64,000 nt of DNA from NCBI GenBank assembly GCA_017516965.1, contig JAFXAP010000008.1:1-64000 (forward strand). Reading direction: 5' to 3'. A program made the position numbers and the translations under genes. This DNA comes from Clostridia bacterium (GTDB lineage Bacteria > Bacillota > Clostridia > Oscillospirales > Acutalibacteraceae). Under the pieces are notes generated by a model. That model made no database searches. It saw only the letters and a program-made list of their open reading frames with translations, and had not been told where the DNA came from. Below, one piece after another: positions 33,299 through 41,210 of this stretch. How positions within the stretch are numbered: position 1 is the first letter of the stretch; every line of letters starts with the position of its first letter.

Positions 33299-34137
33299 CA
33301 TATTATTTCGAGCAATTTTAAAAGACTTGGTATTTGCGCTTCAAAATTAACGCCGTATTTCATTTCCGGGTATTCCTCTTTAGTAAGTTTAATACAACCT
33401 GCCGTAAACTTAGCGGCTATAAGCGCCGATTCGCTGAGAGATTTGTCCTTTAATATACCACAGGTAAGTGTGCTTGTAAAAACATCTCCCGTTCCGTGAT
33501 ATGCAGCATCTACAAGCGGAGTAAATACATACTCAATATTTTCACCCTCAAGACAGGCAACACCAATTTCGCCCTCTTTAAAACAAACACCCGTAAGAAC
33601 AATTTTGCCACTTGCGAATTCGCGAAGTTTCATAATTAAAGTTTCAATATATTCTTTGCTGTGAGGCGACGCCATATAAGGCATATCAGTCATAAATGCC
33701 GCTTCGGTAATATTTGGTGTAATTATATCGGCTTTGGCGCAGAGACGCACCATTTCTTTCGGAAAGTTTTCAGGAAACCCTGCATAAAGTTTGCCGTGGT
33801 CCGCCATAACGGGATCCACTATAAGAAGAGTCTTATCATTACCAAAAGTATCTACCGCATCACACACAAGATCAATTTGTTCAACCGAGCCGAGATATCC
33901 TGTATAAACCGCATCAAAGGTTATGCCCTCTTTTTTCCAATGACTTGCCACAGGCATAATGTCGTCAGTAAGGTCGCGGAAGGTGTAACCCGAAAAACCA
34001 CCCGTATGTGTAGAAAGCACTGCCGTGGGTATGCCGGCGCATTCTATGCCTGCCGCCGAAATTATTGGAAGCGCTACAGTAAGTGAACACTTACCAAAGC
34101 AAGATATATCGTGAATGGCTGCTACTCTTTTTTGCAT
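33298..34137 (-). CDS. pdxY: Pyridoxal/pyridoxamine kinase
   Basis: A 279-residue ribokinase-superfamily kinase: AAIHDISCFGKCSLTVALP (N-terminus), VLSTHTGGF, LLIVDPVMADHGKLY, and the C-terminal anion hole DAAYHGTGDVFTS with the catalytic Asp. It phosphorylates B6 vitamers to salvage PLP. AAGGGGTGATTATT fixes the ATG at 34135-34137. It is divergent from a MocR/PdxR-type regulator gene, which is a typical control partner for B6 metabolism. Confidence 0.9.
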   Translation of the reverse strand: MQKRVAAIHDISCFGKCSLTVALPIISAAGIECAGIPTAVLSTHTGGFSGYTFRDLTDDIMPVASHWKKEGITFDAVYTGYLGSVEQIDLVCDAVDTFGNDKTLLIVDPVMADHGKLYAGFPENFPKEMVRLCAKADIITPNITEAAFMTDMPYMASPHSKEYIETLIMKLREFASGKIVLTGVCFKEGEIGVACLEGENIEYVFTPLVDAAYHGTGDVFTSTLTCGILKDKSLSESALIAAKFTAGCIKLTKEEYPEMKYGVNFEAQIPSLLKLLEII

Positions 34138-34228
34138 AATAATCACCCCTTGTATTTTTACATATTGGAGTATATAATAGTTTTGGTGATATTAAAATAG
34201 TCAGAATAGGAGTTTTTTATAAGACCAG

Positions 34229-35302
34229 ATGAAGTATGTAATAGACAAACAGAAAGGCAAAGCGTATTTGCAAATTTATGAGCAAATAAAAAGCGATGTG
34301 ATAGAAGGTATATATAAGTATAACACAAAGTTGCCGTCAAAGCGACTTCTCGCTGAAGAAATCGGTGTAAGTGTTATAACTGTAGAACACGCCTATTCTC
34401 TCCTCTTTGAAGAGGGATATATAGATGCGCGCGAGCGTAGTGGTTACTTTGTTTGCTACAATCCTGATAACACGTTCCCCTCCAACCCGCATACGTCTGT
34501 TTTATCTCATGCACACACTACCGACCATAGCAGCGATTTTCCCTTTTCGCCATATGCAAAGACCGTCCGCAAAGTTTTAAGTACTTATGGCAAAGAGATA
34601 TTTGTTTCAAGTGATAGTAGCGGAAGTATTGAACTCAAGGCGGCAATCCGGGATTATTTAAAACGGAGTCGCGGAATAAATGTCAAAAGCGAACAAATAG
34701 TTATTGGTGCAGGCAGTGAATACCTTTATGGACTAATCGTACAAATGCTTGGCAAAAACCGTATTTATGCGCTCGAAGACCCGTCATATCCAAAAATCGC
34801 AAAAGTATACCGCGCCAACGGAGTAAAAACTCTTTTTCTCCCGCTTTTCACAGATGGTATATCAAGTGAACACCTTAAGAAAACACCTGCTACCGTACTG
34901 CACATAACCCCATACCGCAGCTACCCTAGTTACGTAAGCGCTAACGCATCCAAAAAAAACGAATATATCCAATGGGCAAAAACCCATAATGGCATAATCG
35001 TGGAAGATGATTTTGAATCTGAGTTTACGCTACTCAAAAAAGCAGAGGAAACAGTCTTTTCGCTATCAAGCGGCAATAATGTTATATATGTAAATACATT
35101 TACAAAAACGATATCTCCTGCTTTAAGAATAGCATATATGCTTTTGCCCGAAGATATGGTCGATCTTTATCAAAAAACAATTGGTTTTTATACCTGCAGT
35201 GTGCCATATTTTAATCAGTTAGTGTTGGCTGAACTTATAGCAAATGGAGATTTTGAACGTCACATAAACCGAGTAAGACGAAAAAGAAGGCGTGGTTTTT
35301 AG
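34229..35302 (+). CDS. MocR/PdxR-type regulator (GntR-HTH plus aminotransferase fold), C-terminally truncated
   Basis: A 357-residue protein with a GntR winged helix at residues ~10-75 (QIYEQIKSDVIEGIYKYNTK .. LPSKRLLAEEIGVS) followed by a fold-type-I aminotransferase domain. The PLP lysine is in NTFTKTISPALRIAYM. MocR/PdxR proteins sense PLP and control B6 genes; the divergent neighbour is a pyridoxal kinase. Family members are usually ~450-480 residues. Here the protein stops right after DFERHINRVRRKRRRGF, about 100 residues early, with the TAG inside the loop of a terminator hairpin. The C-terminal subdomain is missing, so it may be non-functional or an altered regulator. Confidence 0.75.
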   Translation: MKYVIDKQKGKAYLQIYEQIKSDVIEGIYKYNTKLPSKRLLAEEIGVSVITVEHAYSLLFEEGYIDARERSGYFVCYNPDNTFPSNPHTSVLSHAHTTDHSSDFPFSPYAKTVRKVLSTYGKEIFVSSDSSGSIELKAAIRDYLKRSRGINVKSEQIVIGAGSEYLYGLIVQMLGKNRIYALEDPSYPKIAKVYRANGVKTLFLPLFTDGISSEHLKKTPATVLHITPYRSYPSYVSANASKKNEYIQWAKTHNGIIVEDDFESEFTLLKKAEETVFSLSSGNNVIYVNTFTKTISPALRIAYMLLPEDMVDLYQKTIGFYTCSVPYFNQLVLAELIANGDFERHINRVRRKRRRGF

Positions 35303-35318
35303 ACCACGCCTTTATATT
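35287..35318. terminator. Terminator overlapping the 3' end of the MocR-like gene
   Basis: AAGGCGTGGT (35287-35296) and ACCACGCCTT (35303-35312) form a 10-bp stem; the loop TTTTAG contains the stop codon of the MocR-like gene. T-rich flanks on both sides allow termination of proC on the opposite strand too. Confidence 0.8.
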
Positions 35319-36101
35319 TTATTTTCCTAATTCTCGATTTCTTTTATATGCTGCTTTTATGCAGCTGCAAACAATGTTTTCAAAGTCGCTGTTTTTAAGA
35401 ACCGTTACGCCCTCTATAGTGCTTCCACCCTTGGAACAAACGGCATCGGTCAGTTCTTCGGGTGTTTTATCTGATGTAAGCAACATTTGCGCCGCACCTG
35501 CCATAGTGGCAGCCGCGAATTCTATAGCCTGGGATTTTGACAAACCGCACTGTTCTCCGCCCTTTGCTATAGCAGAAGCAAAGGTGTACATAAAAGCAGG
35601 TCCACAACCCGAAACGCTACAACCCGCATCCATAAGGCCTTCATCTATCAAATAAAGTTTTCCGCTATATTGCATATCTTTTACAAAATCATTAACAACA
35701 TCTTGCGCTACATCATTTGCGCAATAAAGCACAACGCCTTTACCCACGCTTACCGGTGTGTTTGGCATAATGCGAATAACAGGCATCTCTCCCGCCATTT
35801 CCTTTATTTTGGCAGTAGTAAGTCCCGCCGCCATAGAAATAAGTGTTGGCTTTTTATCTGCCAAAACATCCTTTATGCCGTCAAGCATTTGTGCCATTAC
35901 CTGTGGCTTTACGCCAAGAAAAATTCTATCGCACTCTGCGGCGATAGTTTTGTTATCGCCTACTGTGAGTCTCAATTCATTTGCGAGTTCAACAGCTTTT
36001 TCATTGTCAAAATCGGCAATCATTATATCTTTTGTAGTTTTTGCCGCCGCGCGAATAAGAGCGCCGCCCATATTGCCGCAACCAATAAATCCGTATTTCA
36101 T
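35319..36101 (-). CDS. proC: Pyrroline-5-carboxylate reductase
   Basis: A 260-residue ProC: N-terminal Rossmann motif KYGFIGCGNMGGALIRA, MPNTPVSVGKGV in the middle, and the C-terminal CSVSGCGPAFMY and SKGGSTIEGVTVL signatures. It reduces pyrroline-5-carboxylate to proline with NAD(P)H. It is the last gene of the proBAC operon, 8 bp after proA. Confidence 0.95.
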   Translation of the reverse strand: MKYGFIGCGNMGGALIRAAAKTTKDIMIADFDNEKAVELANELRLTVGDNKTIAAECDRIFLGVKPQVMAQMLDGIKDVLADKKPTLISMAAGLTTAKIKEMAGEMPVIRIMPNTPVSVGKGVVLYCANDVAQDVVNDFVKDMQYSGKLYLIDEGLMDAGCSVSGCGPAFMYTFASAIAKGGEQCGLSKSQAIEFAAATMAGAAQMLLTSDKTPEELTDAVCSKGGSTIEGVTVLKNSDFENIVCSCIKAAYKRNRELGK

Positions 36102-36109
36102 ATTATCAC

Positions 36110-37369
36110 CTATCTTATGTGACCGTTACCGTTAATTATATATTTATAAGTGGTGAGCTCTTGTAATCCCATTGGACCACGTGCGTGAAGTTTTTGGGTA
36201 GATATTCCCATTTCACAACCCAATCCAAACTCGCCACCATCGGTAAATCGGGTTGAAGCGTTTACATATACTGCCGCGCTGTCAACACCGCTCGTAAATT
36301 TGGAAATAGCATTGTCATCATTTGAAACTATTGCTTCGCTATGACCTGATGAGTGTGCCAGTATATGCTCTACCGCTTGGTCTACGCCATCAACACATTT
36401 TACAGCGAGTATATAATCCAAAAATTCGGTGTCGAAATCCGTTTCGACTGCAGGTGTTCCCTTAATAACGCCTGCCGCCTTGCTGTCAAGACGAAGTTCA
36501 ACCGGAATTTGTCCATTCTGTTTTCTGTCACTTACTAGCTTATTATAAACCAAGGGTAAAATTTCATCTTTAATTTTCTCGTCAACAAGCAAAACCTCCG
36601 CCGCATTGCAAACACTTGGTCGACTTGTTTTTGCATTGTTTATAATGTTTACTGCCATATCAATATCGGCTGTTTTTTCTACATATATATGGCATATACC
36701 CGTACCAGTCTGAATGCAGGGTACGGTAGCATTATTTATGCAAGCGTTAATAAGTCCGGCGCCGCCGCGGGGAATTAGCATATCAACATAACCGTTGGCT
36801 TTCATTAAAGCATTTGCGCTCTCGCGGGTTGTATCGGTTACAAGGTTTATAGCATTTTCATTAACACCTGACACGCGCAGTCCCTCGCGCAAAGCGGAAA
36901 CAATAGCGTGTGCCGAATTAAATGCTTCTTTACCTCCGCGAAGCACACAAACATTACCGCTTTTAAGTGATAATGCTGCAGCATCGCTTGTAACATTTGG
37001 TCGGCTTTCGTATATAATGGCAATAACACCAACAGGTACCGACACACGTGTTATCTTAAGACCATCTTCACGGATATATTCTTTAAGCGTATGTCCTATA
37101 GGGTCGGGTAATTTTGCAACGTCGCGTATGCCGTCTGCCATCGCTTCAATGCGCGCCTCGTTTAGCATAAGACGGTCTATCATAACGTCGCTAATTTTAC
37201 CTCGCGCATTATCGCAGTCTATTCTATTTGCATCAAGAATCTTTGCGGTGTTGGCAATTAATGCATCTGCCATCCTTAAAAGAGCGTTATTTTTTTGCTC
37301 GGTAGTGAGTAGCGCTACACTCTGTTTTGCTGTGCGCGCTGCAGTTAGTAATTCAATCATTTTATACAT
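36110..37369 (-). CDS. proA: Glutamate-5-semialdehyde dehydrogenase (gamma-glutamyl phosphate reductase)
   Basis: A 419-residue ProA with VPVGVIAIIYESRPNVTSDA, LRGGKEAFNSAHAI and the cysteine region TSRPSVCNAAEVLLVD. It reduces gamma-glutamyl phosphate to glutamate semialdehyde for proline synthesis. Its start overlaps the end of proB by 8 bases. Confidence 0.95.
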   Translation of the reverse strand: MYKMIELLTAARTAKQSVALLTTEQKNNALLRMADALIANTAKILDANRIDCDNARGKISDVMIDRLMLNEARIEAMADGIRDVAKLPDPIGHTLKEYIREDGLKITRVSVPVGVIAIIYESRPNVTSDAAALSLKSGNVCVLRGGKEAFNSAHAIVSALREGLRVSGVNENAINLVTDTTRESANALMKANGYVDMLIPRGGAGLINACINNATVPCIQTGTGICHIYVEKTADIDMAVNIINNAKTSRPSVCNAAEVLLVDEKIKDEILPLVYNKLVSDRKQNGQIPVELRLDSKAAGVIKGTPAVETDFDTEFLDYILAVKCVDGVDQAVEHILAHSSGHSEAIVSNDDNAISKFTSGVDSAAVYVNASTRFTDGGEFGLGCEMGISTQKLHARGPMGLQELTTYKYIINGNGHIR

Positions 37370-38129
37370 TCCTTGAAAATTTAGTGCCTACGGATTTGCC
37401 CTCTACAATATCGTATAGATTTGTAGGAACGGCACCGTTTGTAATTATCATATCGCAACCGCACGCCATACAAATTTTTGCAGCCTCAATTTTTGTAACC
37501 ATACCGCCTGTGCCAAGCGCACTACCCTTGCCCCCTGCAAGTGCGATTATGCTGTCATCAATTTTCTCGACGCTACTTATCAGTTTGGCGTCCTTGTTTT
37601 TATGTGGGTCATCAGTGTAAAGACCGTCAATATCAGAAAACAGCACAAGCGTGTCTGCGCCTACGCTTTCAGCAACTATTGCTGCTAAAGTGTCGTTATC
37701 ACCAATGACAATCTCTTCAGTGGCGACTGTATCATTTTCATTTATAATAGGTATAGCGCCCAATTCTAAAAGTCTGTTTAGCGTATTACTGAAATTCTGA
37801 TGTCTTTCTTCATTTTTAAGGTCAGCGCCTGTCATAAGTAGTTGGGCTACTGTGTGATTATATTCAGAAAACAACTTATCGTATGTATACATAAGCTCAC
37901 ACTGTCCCACAGCGGCGGCGGCCTGTTTGGTAGGAATATCGGCAGGTTTTTGCTTTAACGATAATTTACCAACACCCATACCTATAGCACCCGACGACAC
38001 CATAATAACCTCGTCGCCTGCGTTTTTAATATCACTTATAACCTTACATATCTCTTCCACGCGGCGAATATTAAGATGTCCCGTGCTATGAGCCAATGTA
38101 CTGGTTCCTAATTTTACTACTATACGCAT
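37362..38129 (-). CDS. proB: Glutamate 5-kinase without PUA domain
   Basis: A 255-residue amino-acid kinase: VVKLGTSTLAHSTGHLN, MVSSGAIGMGVGKL, IPIINENDTVATEE and VLFSDIDGLYTDDPHK. It phosphorylates glutamate as the first step of proline synthesis. The C-terminal PUA domain of the ~367-residue E. coli enzyme is absent, a known short form. GGAGAAATCTT precedes the ATG. A TATAAT-like box (38175-38180, minus strand) lies upstream, but no good -35 was found. Confidence 0.93.
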   Translation of the reverse strand: MRIVVKLGTSTLAHSTGHLNIRRVEEICKVISDIKNAGDEVIMVSSGAIGMGVGKLSLKQKPADIPTKQAAAAVGQCELMYTYDKLFSEYNHTVAQLLMTGADLKNEERHQNFSNTLNRLLELGAIPIINENDTVATEEIVIGDNDTLAAIVAESVGADTLVLFSDIDGLYTDDPHKNKDAKLISSVEKIDDSIIALAGGKGSALGTGGMVTKIEAAKICMACGCDMIITNGAVPTNLYDIVEGKSVGTKFSRNV

Positions 38130-38223
38130 AAGATTTCTCCACTAAATGTATTTATTAAATGTATTTTAAGTTATATTATACATTTGTAAGCAAAAAAAAT
38201 AAAGACTTTTTTTAAAAAAATAC

Positions 38224-38533
38224 TTGACACGGTCAATTTATCGTGTTAAAATGTGAAAAAATTAAAAAAGGCTATGACGAAGACGGCTTAAAATTTGCGT
38301 TTTCAGAGAACTGTCGGTTGGTGCAAGACAGTAACAAGAGTTTTAAAATGCCCATCACTTCCGAGCCGAAGGCCCGAACGGTTAAAGACCTAGTAGATAC
38401 CTTCCGTGACTGCTGCGTAAAGGCATAGGAATTGTTAGATTCCGAGAGTGGTAACCTTTAAAGGTTGCAATTTGAGTGGTACCGCGAGTGTTTATTATCA
38501 CCCGTCTCAAAGTTTTGAGACGGGTGTTTTTTA
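38224..38533 (+). ncRNA. T-box leader 1, specifier ATC (Ile)
   Basis: A promoter (TTGACA 38224-38229, 17-bp spacer, TAAAAT 38247-38252) is followed by a T-box RNA. The distal stem-I motif is AGAGAACTGTCGGTTGGTGCAAG-type (~38306-38328), and the 3' side of the specifier loop reads ATC at 38354-38356 followed by ACTTCCGAG. The T-box TGGTACCGCG is at 38477-38486, and a terminator stem (38499-38511 with 38514-38526) is followed by six T residues. Alignment with the glyQS leader places the specifier immediately before A-CTTCCGAG, giving isoleucine. Uncharged tRNA-Ile would allow readthrough into the acyl-CoA synthetase gene. Confidence 0.85.
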
Positions 38534-38580
38534 TTTAAAATTTGTGCAGAAATGCACCGCAGAAAAGGAGATTGATAACT

Positions 38581-40848
38581 ATGCAAACCAACACCGCAAA
38601 AGAACAGTTAAGAGAGATTGCCGCGCGAATTAAGGAGATGCGCGAAATTATGGGTTGGTCTATTGCCATTATGGCAGAAAAAACCGAAGTAAGCGAACAA
38701 CAATATATAGAATATGAAAATGCAAATATAGATTTCCCCTTTACTTTTATACACAAATGCGCCCAAGCATTTGATGTAGAAATGACACAGCTTTTAGAGG
38801 GTCATTCCGCAAAGCTTTCAAGTTATACCGTAACACGTAAAGGCGGCGGTCAAAAAACCGCTAAGGAAGATGGCATTGATATCACCAATTTGGCGCCAAA
38901 ATTCAAAGATAAAATTGCAGAGCCATACTACGTAAGATATGAATATTCAGCTTCACAGCAAAATAAGCCGATTCATCTTACAAAACACTCCGGTCAGGAG
39001 TTTGACTTTATCTTGAGCGGCTCGCTTAAGGTTCAAATTGGCGAACACACCGAAATTTTGCACGAGGGTGACAGCATCTACTATAACAGTTCTACCCCAC
39101 ATGGTATGATTGCCATCGACGGTAAAGACTGTGTATTTTGCGCAGTTGTTCTCCCCGGCGAAGACACACAGGAAGACGTTGTAAGAAAGAGTATTGCTTC
39201 TGCTAAAAAATCTGAAGAACTTGTTTGCGAAAAGTTTGTTGAAACTGTCGAGGATGAAGACGGTTCACTCAAAGACATCAAGTTTAAAAATACCGAAACA
39301 TTTAACTTTGGTTTTGATATAGTTGACGGCATTGCCGATAAATACCCCGAAAAACTTGCAATGCTTCACCTCGATAAAAACAAAACAGAGCGTCGCTTTA
39401 CATTTAAAGATATCAAACGCGCTTCAAACCAGGTCGCTAACTATTTTACCTCTTTGGGCATCAAACGTGGCGACAAGGTAATGCTTGTTCTTAAACGTCA
39501 TTATCAGTTTTGGTTCTGTATGACCGCGCTTCATAAGCTTGGTGCTGTTGCAATTCCTGCTACAAATCAGCTTAAAGACCACGACTTTGAATACCGCTAT
39601 AAAGCTGCAGGCGTTAAAGCGCTTGTTTGCACCGCTGACGGCGATACCGCTGAAATTGCCGAAAGAGCCGCCAAAAACTGCGACTGCATAGAGCAACTTA
39701 TTATGGTTGGCGGCAGTCGCGACGGTTGGCACGATTTTGACAGCGAATATAAACTTTACTCAGGAAAATTCGATCGACCTAAAGATGCATCTGCCGGTAA
39801 CGAAGCCGCGCTTATGTTCTTTACATCAGGCACTACCGGAAATCCAAAGATGGCAGCCCACGCGCACACATATGCCTTAGGTCACTTTGTAACTGCTAAA
39901 TACTGGCACTGTTGTGAACGCGACGGCTTACACCTTACAATCTCTGACACCGGCTGGGGCAAATCACTTTGGGGCAAACTTTACGGACAATGGCTTTGTG
40001 AAGGCGCAGTATTCGTATATGATTTTGACCGATTTGATGCGGCAGACATCCTGCCGATGTTCGCAAATTACGGTATCACAACCTTCTGCGCGCCTCCTAC
40101 AATGCTTCGTATGCTTATAAAAGAAGACCTTTCTAATTACGATCTTTCTTCAATCCACCATATGACAACCGCAGGTGAAGCGCTTAACCCCGAAGTGTTC
40201 AAGCAGTTTGAAAAGGCAACAGGGCTTCAGATTATGGAGGGCTTTGGTCAGACCGAAACCACACTTACCATTGCAAACCTTCGTGGCACTACACCAAAGA
40301 TTGGCGCTATGGGTAAGGCGTCTCCCCAGTACGATGTTGATATAGTAGACCCTGACGGCAATCCGGTTGCTGACGGTGAGGTTGGCGAAATTGTTGTTCG
40401 CACCAAAGACGGCGTGCCTTGCGGTCTATTTAAAGAGTATTATCTTGATGACGAAAAAACTGCTGAAGCTTGGTACGACGGTATGTATCACACAGGCGAT
40501 ACCGCTTGGCGTGATGAAGACGGTTATTTCTGGTACGTAAGTCGTATCGATGACGTTATCAAATCATCGGGTTATCGTATCGGACCTTTTGAAATTGAAA
40601 GCGTTATTATGGAACTCCCATACGTTCTTGAGTGCGGTGTTTCTGCCGCTCCTGACGAGGTAAGAGGTCAGATAGTAAAAGCAAGCGTTGTGCTTACAAA
40701 GGGTACCGAGCCTACCGAAGAACTCAAAAAAGAGATACAGCAGTATGTTAAAACCCATACTGCACCTTATAAGTATCCCCGTCTGGTAGTTTTCCGTGAT
40801 GAACTGCCCAAGACCATCAGCGGAAAAATTCAACGTAACAAACTTTGA
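38581..40848 (+). CDS. Acyl-CoA synthetase fused to XRE-HTH and cupin domains (under the Ile T-box)
   Basis: A 755-residue fusion. Residues ~9-73 are an XRE-type helix-turn-helix (IKEMREIMGWSIAIMAEKTE), ~125-192 a cupin (HSGQEFDFILSGSLKVQIGE .. STPHGMIAI), and ~235-755 an AMP-forming acyl-CoA synthetase. The synthetase P-loop TSGTTGNPKMAAH is near residue 412, GFGQTETT and YHTGDTAW follow, and the adenylation lysine is in TISGKIQRNKL. Standalone XRE-cupin proteins are transcription regulators; fusion to a ligase is unusual. AAAGGAGATTGATAACT fixes the ATG at 38581. The Ile T-box and the downstream VOR/ilvE genes suggest the substrate is 2-methylbutyrate or a related branched short acid (inference); acetate or aryl acids are alternatives. 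Confidence 0.85.
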   Translation: MQTNTAKEQLREIAARIKEMREIMGWSIAIMAEKTEVSEQQYIEYENANIDFPFTFIHKCAQAFDVEMTQLLEGHSAKLSSYTVTRKGGGQKTAKEDGIDITNLAPKFKDKIAEPYYVRYEYSASQQNKPIHLTKHSGQEFDFILSGSLKVQIGEHTEILHEGDSIYYNSSTPHGMIAIDGKDCVFCAVVLPGEDTQEDVVRKSIASAKKSEELVCEKFVETVEDEDGSLKDIKFKNTETFNFGFDIVDGIADKYPEKLAMLHLDKNKTERRFTFKDIKRASNQVANYFTSLGIKRGDKVMLVLKRHYQFWFCMTALHKLGAVAIPATNQLKDHDFEYRYKAAGVKALVCTADGDTAEIAERAAKNCDCIEQLIMVGGSRDGWHDFDSEYKLYSGKFDRPKDASAGNEAALMFFTSGTTGNPKMAAHAHTYALGHFVTAKYWHCCERDGLHLTISDTGWGKSLWGKLYGQWLCEGAVFVYDFDRFDAADILPMFANYGITTFCAPPTMLRMLIKEDLSNYDLSSIHHMTTAGEALNPEVFKQFEKATGLQIMEGFGQTETTLTIANLRGTTPKIGAMGKASPQYDVDIVDPDGNPVADGEVGEIVVRTKDGVPCGLFKEYYLDDEKTAEAWYDGMYHTGDTAWRDEDGYFWYVSRIDDVIKSSGYRIGPFEIESVIMELPYVLECGVSAAPDEVRGQIVKASVVLTKGTEPTEELKKEIQQYVKTHTAPYKYPRLVVFRDELPKTISGKIQRNKL

Positions 40849-40865
40849 TCCTTCAATTTTAAATA

Positions 40866-41182
40866 TTGACAAAATATTTAAGTTGTGATATACTATCATA
40901 AATTTAAAAAGACTTTGACGAAGAGGGCAAAAACCAATGGTCCTTTGCAGAGAGATAACGGTTGGTGAAAGTTATCAGGGATGGGCTTTTGTTTGTAGCT
41001 TCCGAGTCGGGAGAAAGAAAGTCGTATGACAAGTAGAATCTCCTCGTGATTGCTGCGTAAAGGCATAGGAATTGTCAGATTCCGAGAGTGGCAACCTTTA
41101 AAGGTTGCAATTTGAGTGGTACCGCGGGTGACTGATTAGCAGCGCTCGTCTCAAAGTCATAACTTTGGGGCGAGTGCTTTTT
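40866..41182 (+). ncRNA. T-box leader 2, specifier GTA (Val)
   Basis: A promoter TTGACA (40866-40871), 17-bp spacer, TATACT (40889-40894) precedes a T-box RNA with CAGAGAGATAACGGTTGGTG in stem I. The specifier GTA is at 40995-40997, followed by GCTTCCGAG; T-box TGGTACCGCG is at 41117-41126; the terminator (41142-41157 with 41162-41177) ends in TTTTT. The 3' ~75 nt are almost identical to leader 1, but the stem-I specifier region differs, reading valine. It controls the second synthetase and probably the whole VOR-ilvE operon. Confidence 0.82.
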
Positions 41183-41210
41183 AAGTCCCGAAAGGAAGGT
41201 TTTGTAAATT

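Noticed and set aside
38243..38428. A 61-residue frame upstream of the first synthetase
   Set aside because: It lies entirely inside T-box leader 1 and has no ribosome binding site.
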